Positions 16,326-26,822 of a stretch of 64,000 nucleotides of DNA are shown piece after piece. This stretch comes from Thermoguttaceae bacterium (GTDB lineage Bacteria; Planctomycetota; Planctomycetia; Pirellulales; Thermoguttaceae). The notes under the pieces are model-generated. The model had not been told where the DNA came from and ran no database searches. It was given only the letters and a program-made list of their open reading frames with translations. The stretch covers positions 1 to 64,000 of the forward strand of contig JAFQUP010000048.1 of the NCBI GenBank assembly GCA_017408405.1. Direction: 5' to 3'. How positions within the stretch are numbered: position 1 is the stretch's first letter; the number at the start of each line of letters is the position of its first letter. The translations under genes were made by a program, and so were the position numbers.

Positions 16326-19300
16326 ATGTCGAATATTCACAAATATTTAAGCTCGTGGACGGCTTCTGCCTTCCTTGCCCTTGCTCCCTGCGCCGCGTTC
16401 GGCGAAATCATTTACTCTGAGAACACTACTCTCAATGCCTCGCCCCAATGGTCCGAAAACGTTACCGTCAATGCCGGTGCCAGCCTCGTTTTCGGCGCGA
16501 ATGTCCTGCCCGGTCAAACTTCTGACATTACGGTCAATCTCCTGGGGTCCCTCACCTTCAACTCCAATATGACGGATAATCACGCGGCCGCGAACTCACT
16601 CGTCAACGCCAATGACCGCGCGATCATGTTCACTGGAACTGGAACGTTAATCAAGACTGGCTCCGGAGCGATCGCGGCGCAATCCGCGAACTTCAAAAGC
16701 AGCGCGGCCGGATACAGCGTGAAATTTGCCTTTTCGGACGGCGCGTTGATCGACATTCAGGCTGGAACACTGCGAAACGGCGGTTACGCTACGCAAAATT
16801 GGAGCGAGAATAAAGCGGATTTGCGTATTGCCTCCGGCGCGCAGCTGGACATCTGGGACGGAGCCAATACCCAGTTCGACTCACTCATTGGGGCCGGGAA
16901 CATCACCACCGGACAAACGAGCGCGAAAACCGTTACCCTCGGCGCGGCAAATTCCACCTGGCTGGAAAACGACATTCAGACCACTCCTGAATTCTCCGGA
17001 AATTTCAACTCTGGCAAGCCAATCTCCCTGAAAAAAATCGGCTCCGGAACCCAAATCCTTTCCGGAAACTATCTTTCGACAGGAACCATTACGGTTTCTG
17101 ACGGTACTCTCCAAATCGGCAACGGTGAAACCGGCTCCATCGGAACGAACGCGAAAGTTACGGTTGAAAAAAACGCTATTTTGAACTTCAACTCCGAAAC
17201 CGGCACCGAAATCGCTCAAACTCTCAGCGGTGAAGGGACTGTCAATCTTCTGAAAGGCACTCTTCTCATTAAAGATAATTCCTCATTTAATGGAACCATC
17301 AATACTGCCGCCGGCACGGTCCTTGGCCTGGGGGTCAAGACTTCCTCGCTTCCCGCGTATGCCGCCGGCACCAACCTCATGCTGAATGTCAATGAAAACG
17401 ACTCCAACGCCTTCACCGCCGCGGATTTTAATTCGTTCAGAACTCAGGGCGTCGACGAAAATTTCATTGTCGGCGTCTACACGCCGCTGGGAATCACTGC
17501 TTCGCAATCCATTTCCGGCGAATTTCTCTCCGTGAACGCTCCTCTTCAGAAAGTCGGCGGCGGTACCTTCGCCATGACTGGAACAAATTCTGAATTTAAC
17601 GCGGAGCTTATCGTCAAAGAGGGGGCGGTTTCGCTTGGAAACGGTACGGCTGCCGGAAGCATTTCCGCGGATGCTGCCGTCTCCGTTGAGGCTGGTTCGC
17701 AGTTCATTTTCAATAACGGCGCGGAAAGCTCCACCGTCGTCACTAATTCCATCTCCGGCTCCGGAGAATTGGTAATTGCCAGCGGAACGGTCCGTTACGC
17801 TCAGGAATCGCCCATTCTCTATTCCGAAACAAACGATACCTACGGTGCGGGAGCTTCCCGAATTGATCTTCCGCAGGTAACAATCAAAAACGGCGCCAAA
17901 CTCGTCTTTGAAGACGGCGTCACTCCCACATTCAACAAAAAATCAGGAACTTTCACGATTGAAACCGGCGGAACCCTGGAACTCATTAACTCAACGCGCG
18001 GAGAAAATCATTACTGGAACAACTCCGCGAACTTCATGAATGGCACTCTGACCATTAACGGAGGGGGAACTCTCCTGAAAACAGGAAACAAAGCGGTCGC
18101 TCTTCTGTGCCAGAGCGGATACGGCGGGACCGTCGCCATGGCTATGGATGAAGGCGGCTGGATCGACATTCAGGAGGGACAGCTCCTCAACGGCGGATGG
18201 TCCGTAAGCATTAACTGGGCGAATAATAAATCCTCTCTCAATGTCGCGAGCGGCGCGAAATTCAATATGTGGGATGGACTCACGAACAGTAACGTTTACG
18301 TTGACAGCCTGACGGGGAGCGGAACTCTCGAAAGAGGCCATATTCATCTTGGGGCCGCGAATAACGCTGACAGCGAAAAATACGGTGTTGCCGAAAATAC
18401 CGCCATTTTCTCCGGAATCATTCAGGGGTCAGCCGCCGCCGTGACCAAAGCCGGAACCGGAACGCAAATCCTGACCGGCAACAATAATTACTCCGGAAAC
18501 ACGACTGTCACTAACGGTACTCTCCAGATCGGGAACGGCGGCGATTCGGGCAAAATCGGAACGGGAATCGCTCGAGCCGATGGTGACGGAATTCTCCTTT
18601 TCAAAACCTCCCAGGAAAATGCCGTCGCGGAAATTCAAGGATCCGGAACCATTCGTTCAGAAAACAGCGGAAAAGTCACCGCTGCCGCGTTCAACGGCTT
18701 CCACGGAACCCTGAACCCCGTTTCCAAAACAGACCTCATTGAACTTAATGTCGCGGAAAATCAGGCCGCTGCTCTCTCCGCCAAAATCACGGGTAACGGC
18801 ACGGTTTCGCTCGCCATGAAAGATGGGGCCTCTGTCGACATGCGAATGGGGAGACTGGACGAATCCGCCTCTTTGGTCATTTCAGGCGGTTCTCTCACCA
18901 TTGACGGAGACAATTTCAAAGGAACTCTTGAAGTCGCGGGAAATTCAACTCTCAACCTCGCCTCAACCGTCTCGCGGTCGGCGAATCCTTGGGCAATGAC
19001 CTACTACAAACCGCAGAGACTTACTCCCGGAGGAACCCCCACCGAATCAATTGAGCATGGCGACGTTTACGATATGTGGCAAGGCGCGAACGCCGCGACG
19101 CACGCCGAAGTCAATAAAGTCATGCCCGCGAACTATTCCACGCTTTCATACCGTACGTTCATTGAAGTAACCGAGGATCTTTCACTCGACTTCTCCGGGC
19201 AGTTCGACGATTCTCAAGGGGTTTGGGTCATCGCCTGTGACCAAAACGGCACGCCTCTGGCCGGTGAAACCTGGAGAACCCTCCTGGGATACGCTGGAAA

Positions 19301-20183
19301 CTGCGCGACAAATACCGCGGCGGGTGTCGAACTTGCGGCTGGATATTACCTGATGGATGTTCGCGTCACGGATGAAGGCGGAAATCGATACGCTCAATCA
19401 GGCGTCAAAGACAGTAACGGGAAAAATCTCGGAATCGGCATGAGACTCAATGGAGCCGAGACGTATTCCGCGATGAATATCGACCAGGAATCCGGTTCTC
19501 TCAACGGTTCAGACGGAAAAATCATCGCGGGTAAAGCGGAGGTTGCCGGAGAACAGCGCTGGAATGACGCGAAACTGAATATCGCGGAAAATTCAACCCT
19601 CTCGCTTGATAATCCAAACGTGAATGTCAATGCCGTCACGCTGGACAACGCGAAAATCACGGGAAAAGGACTCCTTGCGCTCACCGCTTCCGGGAATGAA
19701 AATACCAAATTCACCCTCTCGAATCTTACCGCGGAAGGTTCTGTTTCGCTCGGCGACAGCGTCACCGCGGAACTTTCCGGAGCGATTAACGGCGATCTGC
19801 TTTTGGGAAGCGATACCGCGCTCGATTTCCAAATAGACACTTCAAATACGGAGCCGGTTTTAACTCTTGGCGGAGAGGCGGATTTGACGGATGTTTTCAT
19901 GAACATCGCCGTCACGGGGAACGCTCCGGAGAACGGAGACATTCTTTCCTTAATCCTGATTGCCGCCGAGGATGATTCCATCACCGGTTTTGAACCGGGA
20001 AATATCTCATGGGACATTGAGGATACGGATCTCCGACTTTCCGCGGGAATCATGAACGGTAATCTGACGCTGGCTATTGGAAACTCTCACTCACTGCCGG
20101 AACCCGCTTCCTGCGTCATGTTACTTTTAGGGGTTGGGATTTTTAGCGGGATTGCCCTTGCCAAAAAACGAAAAATGTGTTAA
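16326..20183 (+). CDS. Large PEP-CTERM surface protein with beta-strand (autotransporter-type) repeats
   Basis: 1285 residues from ATG 16326 (GGAGA upstream). A signal peptide runs to about AFGEIIYSE. The body is a long beta-solenoid made of GTLxIxxG-type strands. Two large internal duplications can be read: blocks ending SGAQLDIWDGANTQFDSL and SGAKFNMWDGLTNSNVYVDSL, and blocks with GTQILSGNYLSTGTITVSDG and GTQILTGNNNYSGNTTVTNG. The C-terminus LPEPASCVMLLLGVGIFSG then KKRK is a textbook PEP-CTERM sorting signal, predicting cleavage by an exosortase and surface or exopolymer attachment. There is no autotransporter barrel. Ligand unknown. A DUF1559 gene follows 110 bp downstream. Confidence 0.9.
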   Translation: MSNIHKYLSSWTASAFLALAPCAAFGEIIYSENTTLNASPQWSENVTVNAGASLVFGANVLPGQTSDITVNLLGSLTFNSNMTDNHAAANSLVNANDRAIMFTGTGTLIKTGSGAIAAQSANFKSSAAGYSVKFAFSDGALIDIQAGTLRNGGYATQNWSENKADLRIASGAQLDIWDGANTQFDSLIGAGNITTGQTSAKTVTLGAANSTWLENDIQTTPEFSGNFNSGKPISLKKIGSGTQILSGNYLSTGTITVSDGTLQIGNGETGSIGTNAKVTVEKNAILNFNSETGTEIAQTLSGEGTVNLLKGTLLIKDNSSFNGTINTAAGTVLGLGVKTSSLPAYAAGTNLMLNVNENDSNAFTAADFNSFRTQGVDENFIVGVYTPLGITASQSISGEFLSVNAPLQKVGGGTFAMTGTNSEFNAELIVKEGAVSLGNGTAAGSISADAAVSVEAGSQFIFNNGAESSTVVTNSISGSGELVIASGTVRYAQESPILYSETNDTYGAGASRIDLPQVTIKNGAKLVFEDGVTPTFNKKSGTFTIETGGTLELINSTRGENHYWNNSANFMNGTLTINGGGTLLKTGNKAVALLCQSGYGGTVAMAMDEGGWIDIQEGQLLNGGWSVSINWANNKSSLNVASGAKFNMWDGLTNSNVYVDSLTGSGTLERGHIHLGAANNADSEKYGVAENTAIFSGIIQGSAAAVTKAGTGTQILTGNNNYSGNTTVTNGTLQIGNGGDSGKIGTGIARADGDGILLFKTSQENAVAEIQGSGTIRSENSGKVTAAAFNGFHGTLNPVSKTDLIELNVAENQAAALSAKITGNGTVSLAMKDGASVDMRMGRLDESASLVISGGSLTIDGDNFKGTLEVAGNSTLNLASTVSRSANPWAMTYYKPQRLTPGGTPTESIEHGDVYDMWQGANAATHAEVNKVMPANYSTLSYRTFIEVTEDLSLDFSGQFDDSQGVWVIACDQNGTPLAGETWRTLLGYAGNCATNTAAGVELAAGYYLMDVRVTDEGGNRYAQSGVKDSNGKNLGIGMRLNGAETYSAMNIDQESGSLNGSDGKIIAGKAEVAGEQRWNDAKLNIAENSTLSLDNPNVNVNAVTLDNAKITGKGLLALTASGNENTKFTLSNLTAEGSVSLGDSVTAELSGAINGDLLLGSDTALDFQIDTSNTEPVLTLGGEADLTDVFMNIAVTGNAPENGDILSLILIAAEDDSITGFEPGNISWDIEDTDLRLSAGIMNGNLTLAIGNSHSLPEPASCVMLLLGVGIFSGIALAKKRKMC

Positions 20184-20293
20184 GATAATGACATAGTGTC
20201 TCCGTTTTTTCACCTTCTCCCGCTCGAAAATCCGGATCAGGTGAAAAGCAGACGATTTCCTTTAAACTGAAATTCAAAAAATTGGGGAAAAAA

Positions 20294-21310
20294 GTGAAAC
20301 GCCAACACAATTCGCTCAAAACTGTCAGAGAGGCCAAAGGAGCTTTTACCCTTGTGGAACTCCTGGTTGTTATCGCTATCATTGGAATGTTAATGGGACT
20401 CCTTCTCCCTGCCGTTCAGCAGGCGCGCGAATCTGCCCGGCAAATGCAGTGCACCAATAATCTGAAGCAGTTTGGTACGGCAAGCCAGAATCATCTGGCT
20501 TCTCTCGGCTGCTATCCAAGCAGCGGATGGTACTATACTTACGTAATGGATCCAGACCGCGGGGCCGGGGCGAATCAGCCGGGCGGCTGGATCAGCACTC
20601 TGTTCCCCTATCTCGAACTGAATCACCTCTTCATGATGCCCGCGGACGGAAATCCCGGAAGCCCTTCCAGCGATCAAAAAACTAAAACTGGAAAAGTGCT
20701 TCAGACTTCCATCAAAATCTTAAACTGCCCCTCGCGCAGAAAACCTAAAATCTATTACGTCGGTTCCAATTCGGGGACAAACTTCACCCTCGCCACCCGT
20801 AACGCGACCAAAATCGATTACGCGGGGAACCACGGCGCAAACGACGTCATGACAAAGGACTCCTACAATTCGGATCCCAAAAAGACCTTAACCTACAATT
20901 CTTCCGCCGACACAATACGAAACGCCAAACTCTATACGGACCTCGGCGGAATGTTTTTCATCGGAAGTGAATTGACGGAAGCGGATGTTTTTGACGGAGT
21001 GACAAACACTTATCTGGTCGGCGAAAAATACCTGAACCCGAATGCCTATACTACGGGAACTACGGACGGTGACGACAATACGTCGTTGGCCGGATGTGAC
21101 TGGGACACCCTCCGAACGACAAAATATCCGCCGTACCAGGACCGGAAAGGGGCTGACAGCAAACAGAATTACGGAAGTCCTCACGCCGGCGTCTTTGGCG
21201 TCGTCATGGCTGATGGTTCCGCTCACTCGGTTTCCTATTCCATTGATTTGGAGGTTCACAAATATCTTGGCTGTCGAAATGACGAAAAGGTTATCAAACG
21301 GCCTTTTTAA
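20294..21310 (+). CDS. DUF1559 prepilin-like protein (H-X9-DG)
   Basis: 338 residues. I choose GTG 20294 (MKRQHNSL) because GGGG lies six bases before it; a TTG four codons earlier is the alternative. A type IV prepilin-like signal, [20 protein letters not shown], is followed by the family's [10 protein letters not shown]. The C-terminus has the H-X9-DG motif ([12 protein letters not shown]). Members are cleaved by prepilin peptidase and occur in many copies per planctomycete genome, probably as pseudopilin-like envelope proteins of unknown role. This copy is clearly diverged from the tandem pair at 27-29.6 kb. Confidence 0.92.
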   Translation: MKRQHNSLKTVREAKGAFTLVELLVVIAIIGMLMGLLLPAVQQARESARQMQCTNNLKQFGTASQNHLASLGCYPSSGWYYTYVMDPDRGAGANQPGGWISTLFPYLELNHLFMMPADGNPGSPSSDQKTKTGKVLQTSIKILNCPSRRKPKIYYVGSNSGTNFTLATRNATKIDYAGNHGANDVMTKDSYNSDPKKTLTYNSSADTIRNAKLYTDLGGMFFIGSELTEADVFDGVTNTYLVGEKYLNPNAYTTGTTDGDDNTSLAGCDWDTLRTTKYPPYQDRKGADSKQNYGSPHAGVFGVVMADGSAHSVSYSIDLEVHKYLGCRNDEKVIKRPF

Positions 21311-21390
21311 TTTCAAGAATCCATTAACACGCGGATCTGAAGCCTGACTTTTCTCTGCGCGGCTTCAGTTAATTTAACGGAGTTTTTTTC

Positions 21391-22428
21391 ATGCTCTTGA
21401 TCACGATTGAAAGTTCGTGCGATGAGACGGCTGCCGCCGTCATTCGTGATGACGGTGAAATTTTGTCCGAAGTCGTGGCCAGTCAGGCCAAGCTCCACGC
21501 GGAATACGGCGGCGTAGTGCCGGAGCTGGCCTCAAGAGCGCATATGGAGCGCATCTTGCCGGTCATTGATCAGGCCGTTAAACGTGCCAATATCAAACTG
21601 ACCGATCTTGACGCGGTTGCCGTCACGAACTGCCCAGGACTTGCCGGTTCGCTTTTGGTTGGAGTGGTCGCGGCCAAAACGCTCGCCATGACTCTGGGTA
21701 TCCCGCTGATTTCAATTAATCATCTTCAGGCTCATGTTTACGCTTGCCGAATCGCCGCGGGTAGGGACGTTTTCCCGTGCGTCGGACTCATCGTCAGCGG
21801 CGGGCACACCAGCCTCTACCAATGCGCTCATCCGCTTGAGTTTGAGCTTCTCGGAGCCACGATTGACGATGCCGCGGGCGAGGCGTTTGACAAAGTGGCC
21901 GCCATGCTCCAGCTCCCCTATCCGGGAGGGCCTAATATCCAGCGCGAGGCGGAAAAAGGAAATCCCAAGGCGTTTCATTTTCCGAGAACGTTCAAAAACG
22001 ATCCGGAAAACATGAATTTCAGTTTCAGCGGCCTGAAAACCGCGGTGCGCTATCAGTTGGTCGGGGAAGGGAAACAGTCTTTTGACGATCTCCAGATCTC
22101 CGGGCAGCTCAGAGCCGACATTGCCGCTTCTTTTCAGGAAGCCGTGGTTGACGTCCTCGCGGTGAAGGCTCGGCAGGCTCTGAAAAAAACGGGGATGAAA
22201 AATCTCTGTGTCGGCGGCGGCGTTGCGGCCAATGCCGTCCTTCGCGAACGTCTGGAACGTGACGCCAAGCGTTTCGGCTACCATTTTTTCACCGCGCCTC
22301 TTCGCCTCTGCACCGATAATGCGGTCATGGGGGCAATCGCCTGGGAGCGTTTCCGAGCTGGCGAATTTGAAGACCTGGATCTCAATTTCGAAGCCGGGGT
22401 AGTTCGTGCCAGCCAGCCCAAGCGTTAA
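21391..22428 (+). CDS. tsaD: tRNA N6-adenosine threonylcarbamoyltransferase
   Basis: 345 residues, the normal length for TsaD (Kae1/Gcp). With TsaB and TsaE it transfers threonylcarbamoyl from TC-AMP to A37 of ANN-decoding tRNAs. Visible motifs: IESSCDETAAA at the N-terminus; metal ligands in HLQAH (His111, His115) and TDNAVM (Asp309); GLIVSGGHTSL; and VGGGVAANAVLRE. An ATG with CGGAG upstream begins the frame 80 bp after the DUF1559 gene. No other t6A genes are nearby. Cytoplasmic. Confidence 0.97.
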   Translation: MLLITIESSCDETAAAVIRDDGEILSEVVASQAKLHAEYGGVVPELASRAHMERILPVIDQAVKRANIKLTDLDAVAVTNCPGLAGSLLVGVVAAKTLAMTLGIPLISINHLQAHVYACRIAAGRDVFPCVGLIVSGGHTSLYQCAHPLEFELLGATIDDAAGEAFDKVAAMLQLPYPGGPNIQREAEKGNPKAFHFPRTFKNDPENMNFSFSGLKTAVRYQLVGEGKQSFDDLQISGQLRADIAASFQEAVVDVLAVKARQALKKTGMKNLCVGGGVAANAVLRERLERDAKRFGYHFFTAPLRLCTDNAVMGAIAWERFRAGEFEDLDLNFEAGVVRASQPKR

Positions 22429-22565
22429 ATTGGCAAATCACTTTCAATGAATGGCGAATAATGGGCCGCTGCCCAATTATTCATCATTCATTGATTGTTT
22501 TCGGGGAGCGATATTCGCTCTGGATAGTTTCTTTTTATTTCCTTTTAATTCTATTATTCACGAAC

Positions 22566-23618
22566 ATGAAAAATTCCCGCCCTATGGATCGTCGTCATTT
22601 TCTGACTGCCGGAGCCGCCTCGACTCTTGCCGTTTCGCTCGCGCCGTCACTTCAGGCTGAAGTTTCCTCAACTAATTCGGCTAAAAATACGGTTAAATTT
22701 TCCCTTTTCGCGGACATTCATCACGCTCCCGGCTCATTTTTCAGCAACGCGCCTAAACGACTGACCCAGATTCAGGAGCGGGCGATTCGTGAAAAATGCG
22801 ACTTCATCATTCACTGCGGGGATTTTTGTCACAATCCCAAAAAAGAAACCGGCTTCGTGAAGCAATTTAATGATTTTCAGATTCCGGGTTACCATGTCCT
22901 GGGAAATCATGATTTCGACGGCTGCTCTGATGAAGAAACTTTCAAAGCGTACCGTCTCCAAAAGAATTACTACTTTTTTGACCGTAACGGGTTCCGTTTT
23001 GTCGCGCTTGACGCTAACTACTTCAGAAACGAGGACGGTACTTTCACTCACTACTCAAACGGCAACTATTTCAAATACCGCGGTAACGCGATCAGTGTCA
23101 TTCCGCCCGAGCAGGTCGCGTGGCTGGCGGAAACGCTGGAAAACTCACCTTATCCCTGCGTTTTGTTCAGTCATCAGAGTGTGGAACGTGAAGGAAAGAG
23201 CATTAAAAACTGGGAGGAAATCCGGAATCTCATTGACTCCGTGAACGCTCGTCATCCGGGGAGAATCCGAATGTGCGTAAATGGCCATCATCATCGCGAT
23301 TTTATTCGCATTCTGAATCAGGTTATCTACTTCGATTTGAACTCGACGACGCACGAATGGCTTTCAAAACGCCATGATCTTTTCCCAAAGGAAATCACCG
23401 AAAAGTACCCAATGGCCAACCATACCGTCATTTTTGAGGATCCGGTGCATGCGATCGTTACGATGGATTCCGAGGGCTTAATCAAAATTGAGGGCATGAA
23501 GAGCCAAATGTTCCTCGGAATCACGCCGGAAAAAGCCGGCTGCGTTTCCGCGGATTCTTCAGGACGTCCGGTTTCACCGACCGTTCAATCTCTCGAAACG
23601 CGTTTCACTTATCGATGA
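22566..23618 (+). CDS. Tat-exported calcineurin-like metallophosphoesterase
   Basis: 350 residues from ATG 22566; another ATG at 22584 (MDRRHFLTAG) is equally possible and neither has a clear ribosome binding site. MDRRHFLTAGAASTLAVSL is a twin-arginine signal. Dinuclear-metal motifs appear in order: FADIHHAPG (D-x-H), HCGDFCH, LGNHDFDG, LFSHQSV and NGHHHRDF. It probably hydrolyses phosphomonoesters or diesters outside the cytoplasm. The substrate is not evident. Confidence 0.9.
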   Translation: MKNSRPMDRRHFLTAGAASTLAVSLAPSLQAEVSSTNSAKNTVKFSLFADIHHAPGSFFSNAPKRLTQIQERAIREKCDFIIHCGDFCHNPKKETGFVKQFNDFQIPGYHVLGNHDFDGCSDEETFKAYRLQKNYYFFDRNGFRFVALDANYFRNEDGTFTHYSNGNYFKYRGNAISVIPPEQVAWLAETLENSPYPCVLFSHQSVEREGKSIKNWEEIRNLIDSVNARHPGRIRMCVNGHHHRDFIRILNQVIYFDLNSTTHEWLSKRHDLFPKEITEKYPMANHTVIFEDPVHAIVTMDSEGLIKIEGMKSQMFLGITPEKAGCVSADSSGRPVSPTVQSLETRFTYR

Positions 23619-23755
23619 TTCTCCAAAACCAAAAGCCTTTCGGTCTGATTTTGAGTTTTTTTCTTCTCCTCCATTGGCGGGGTGGTCCGAAATGCCGAGT
23701 ATCCCCAATCACCCCGTCTCGCTTTGCTCGCCATCCTTCCTGAATCACCCATTCG

Positions 23756-25678
23756 CTAAAGCGAAAGAACGAAAGCCTCAAGAGCTGAAAGTTCATCGTC
23801 GCTCAGTGCCGCGGTGAAGCCATGTCGACCATCCTTAAGCAGTTCAAAAATCGTCACGTATCGTCCATCGTGAAGGTAGGGGGCAGTCCGCCAGCACTCG
23901 CGCAGGGTCGGCGTATCGAATGGACGGGGTTCGTGAATTGTGGCGGTTCCGACATCGTGGAGGCGTCTGTCAGTAAAGTATTCTCCGGTATGGCATGAGG
24001 CGCACTGCGTTTTTGGTCCAAAGAAAAGACGGCGTCCGCGTTCAATCGCTTCTTTCAGGGCAGGATCACGTTCCGCTTCACGTAAAATGGGAGCGCGCCG
24101 TGCCTCAAGAGCCGAAAGATACGCGTCGATCGCGCGGGCATCTTCCTCTTTGGGCATGGTAAAATGAATCATTTCAATCCCTTTGCGCACGGCCAGCTCC
24201 GCGTCTTTCCGGACTCCGACCGCCATGGCGGGAGCCGTTCGGTGCGCGTAAAGCATACTTTTGGTACTCTTCGGATTGCCGCTCCCGTCATTCAAAAGAT
24301 CCCAATTCAAAGCGTCAGATCGGGCGTCCGGGTGACAGGTCGCGCAGCTCTGCCACTGCTCGAGGCAAATCTGTCCATCATTGAAAAGCATTTCTCCCAA
24401 ACGTTCCTGATTCCAGACCGGCAGTTTTCTGCCCAATTCGATCGTTCGTCCGGTATTGAACGGATTGGCGCATACCAAAATCCGGTCAATGGAATCCGAA
24501 AAATAATTCGCTACGTACGCGTAGGTTCTGACGGTTCCGTTCTCCTCCGTTTCCGTCCCGATCCGAACCGCTCGCGGGCCTCTTCCGGAAGTAAAGACTC
24601 TTTTCTGGGTTGGAAGAAGATCCTCCGCGTGATCCGGAGTCGCGCCCATCGCGGGAAACGGCGCGAGACCGGATTCAAAATGCTGATGCATCGCGAGACG
24701 TTCGATAACGCTCACGTCCATTGTGCCGGAATGGGTCAGGACAAGCCATTTTCCATCCGCGGAACAGTCTATTCCCCACGGATTCGCGGCCGCGAACGTG
24801 AAATGGTCCAGGTTCAGTGTCCCTTCACGCTCACGAGTTTGAAGGTTGATGAAGCTGATCGCGTTCATATTGATCCAGCCGCCGACTACCTGCCCCGTTG
24901 GAATGGCGTAACTTCCCATTGAGTGCAGAACATAAGCGAATTTCCCGTCCGGAGAAACGCACACTCCGCGGATATTGATCGTTCCATTCGGAAAATCAAC
25001 ATACTCCGTCTCCCGCGTCCGCGTGTCAATCAGCGCGACCTTCCCCACGATAAAAAACTCATCCTGCGTCTTTTCGTTAATGAGCAGATTGGAGACGACA
25101 AGCGTTTTCCCATCCGGCGTCACGGCACAGGCAAAAGGTTCGCGCGTCATTGGAATCTCATGAACCACCCGCGGAGATTCACGCGTCAAATCAACGATTT
25201 CCACCCGATTGCTAAAACGCGCGCAAAGATAAACGCTGCGTTCATCCGGCGAAAGAACCGGTGACCGCGCTCCTTCTCCGCATTCTGCCGTCCAGAGTAC
25301 GTTACCGGTTTCTGTCTCCAGGCAAAGAAGAACCGGATTGGGAACCGTCGGTGCCGGATGAGAAGGGAGCATCGTCTGAACCGCTGGATCGCACGTCACG
25401 AACAAACGGCTGCCGTCTTTGGAAAGAGCCAGGCCGGTGGGAGACGCGGGGAGTAAAATACGCTGCTGAACCGTATCAAATCCGGTTTCAATCCGAAGCA
25501 ATTCTGAAGAATCCAGACACGCGGTCCAAAGAGTGCGGCCGTCTGGAGCCAAAACGAGATCTGAAGGTCCCAACCAGTACGGACTCAAATCCGCCGCGGG
25601 CGTTTTTTCGTTTCCTGATAAAAGAAGAACTCCCCAAAAAACAGAAACAAAAAGATTTTTCAGAAATGAAGAAAGCAT
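23756..25678 (-). CDS. Beta-propeller / di-heme cytochrome c fusion (MauG/CCP-like)
   Basis: 640 residues from ATG 25678, which has AGAGGG just upstream. After a signal peptide the N-terminal half is a YVTN-type seven-bladed propeller (SPDGKFAYVLHSMGS, TPDGKTLVVSN). The C-terminal part carries two c-type heme sites, CATCH (about 445) and CASCH (about 557), in a cytochrome c peroxidase/MauG-like context (DTPTLRECWRTAPYLHDGRY). The architecture recurs in planctomycetes and suggests a periplasmic redox enzyme. The electron acceptor and substrate are unknown. It ends close to a small TTCGCT/AGCGAA hairpin. Confidence 0.87.
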   Translation of the reverse strand: MLSSFLKNLFVSVFWGVLLLSGNEKTPAADLSPYWLGPSDLVLAPDGRTLWTACLDSSELLRIETGFDTVQQRILLPASPTGLALSKDGSRLFVTCDPAVQTMLPSHPAPTVPNPVLLCLETETGNVLWTAECGEGARSPVLSPDERSVYLCARFSNRVEIVDLTRESPRVVHEIPMTREPFACAVTPDGKTLVVSNLLINEKTQDEFFIVGKVALIDTRTRETEYVDFPNGTINIRGVCVSPDGKFAYVLHSMGSYAIPTGQVVGGWINMNAISFINLQTREREGTLNLDHFTFAAANPWGIDCSADGKWLVLTHSGTMDVSVIERLAMHQHFESGLAPFPAMGATPDHAEDLLPTQKRVFTSGRGPRAVRIGTETEENGTVRTYAYVANYFSDSIDRILVCANPFNTGRTIELGRKLPVWNQERLGEMLFNDGQICLEQWQSCATCHPDARSDALNWDLLNDGSGNPKSTKSMLYAHRTAPAMAVGVRKDAELAVRKGIEMIHFTMPKEEDARAIDAYLSALEARRAPILREAERDPALKEAIERGRRLFFGPKTQCASCHTGEYFTDRRLHDVGTATIHEPRPFDTPTLRECWRTAPYLHDGRYVTIFELLKDGRHGFTAALSDDELSALEAFVLSL

Positions 25679-25749
25679 TTTTCCCTCTTTCATCTTCAGA
25701 TTGGCGGTGTCAGGAAAAAAATTGGCAGAAATTGACGTGACTGGCTTTT

Positions 25750-26733
25750 TTACTCCAATTCTTCTCCCTCATCCTCTTCATTGTCCGTGTCTTCATAAAC
25801 TTCCATATCTGTCTCAGACGGATCCATGGGAAGCGTTCCGTCCTCCGTATACATTTCATTATGGCACGTTTGAAGAACCCGAAAACAAATCATTTTCTGC
25901 TGCGTACCGGTCTCACCTTCCGAGGCAAAAAAGAAGGAGCCGATATTGCCGCCGGAATTTGGAAGACTCGTCAGAACAACAAATTGTCCCGGTAAAATAT
26001 TAAGTTTGCTCCGGAGCGTATCAAAAGCGCGTTTAGGTCTGGCTGTCGCCATCGTCGCGATTCCCGCTTCATAGGAAAATGTTTGACGCGCCTGACCGTA
26101 CTGAATTTCAGGGATAAACTCAACATCAACACTTCCGTCGCCGCAGGTTTCTGTTTTTATCGCGAGAACCCCCTGGGCCGCGTAAAACGTTTCGCCGCCA
26201 AGCGCTCCGTTTTCATTAAACAAAACGGTCGCCTGAGGAATAATCTCGGATACGTTTACTTCATTGCGCTGACCATTTCGCGCGGTAACCGTTTTTCGAT
26301 TCAAATGCTGCTCCTCCGCGACACCGTCAAGGCGGATCGTCGTCACGACCTCATTGGGATTCTCGTCATCACGAATCTTTAAAATACGCAAAAAGGAGGC
26401 CGGAAGCTGATTGCCGATCAAGCCGACCCGGAAACCGTTCGCCATCATCTCTCGACGTAAAGATACGGGGAAAACCTGCTCATCGACATCTTTCCAAAGC
26501 GCGGTATTCAGTTCCGGATCTCCATATGGACAGCGTACCTGAAATACTTCCAGAACTACGGAATTACTGGAACGCAAACGGCCGGATAAAAGCAATGAAT
26601 CATCCTGAAGCGGTTCATTCGGTTTCGGAAGACTCAGCAGCGCGACGTAATGGCAGCCGCAAAAAAACAGAACGAGAGCGCAAAGCGCAAACGCCGCCGA
26701 AATTTTCAACGTATTTCTGCCTGAATAAACCAT
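25750..26733 (-). CDS. Hypothetical exported protein (possible lipoprotein)
   Basis: 327 residues. An ATG with AGGA seven bases upstream is followed by a hydrophobic export segment (ISAAFALCALVLFFCGC). The cysteine there could be lipidated, but the preceding LFF is not a canonical lipobox. The body is mixed alpha/beta (QFVVLTSLPNSGGNIGSFFF near the C-terminus) with a strongly acidic tail (EVYEDTDNEEDEGEELE). It lies upstream of, and in line with, the cytochrome fusion (71 bp gap), so the two may be co-transcribed. I do not recognise a family. Confidence 0.8.
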   Translation of the reverse strand: MVYSGRNTLKISAAFALCALVLFFCGCHYVALLSLPKPNEPLQDDSLLLSGRLRSSNSVVLEVFQVRCPYGDPELNTALWKDVDEQVFPVSLRREMMANGFRVGLIGNQLPASFLRILKIRDDENPNEVVTTIRLDGVAEEQHLNRKTVTARNGQRNEVNVSEIIPQATVLFNENGALGGETFYAAQGVLAIKTETCGDGSVDVEFIPEIQYGQARQTFSYEAGIATMATARPKRAFDTLRSKLNILPGQFVVLTSLPNSGGNIGSFFFASEGETGTQQKMICFRVLQTCHNEMYTEDGTLPMDPSETDMEVYEDTDNEEDEGEELE

Positions 26734-26793
26734 AGGGATTCCTGAAAAAAGGAAAAATTTCCTTCAAAACATTTAACCTGCGAAATTTAACAA

Positions 26794-26822
26794 AGTGTAC
26801 CTGATTTCACCCATTCTGTCAA
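26794..26822 (-). promoter_or_regulatory. Promoter of the exported hypothetical / cytochrome genes
   Basis: TTGACA (26822-26817) and TACACT (26799-26794) on the minus strand with a 17-bp spacer, about 60 bp before the ATG at 26733. Confidence 0.65.

Noticed and set aside
20207-20247. TTTTCACCT/AGGTGAAAA inverted repeat after the PEP-CTERM gene as a terminator
   Set aside because: Nine-bp stem is real, but the loop is 23 nt and there is no T-run on either side; left unassigned.
22461-22565. Longer N-terminus for the metallophosphoesterase
   Set aside because: Adds a hydrophobic stretch in front of an intact Tat signal and has no ribosome binding site.
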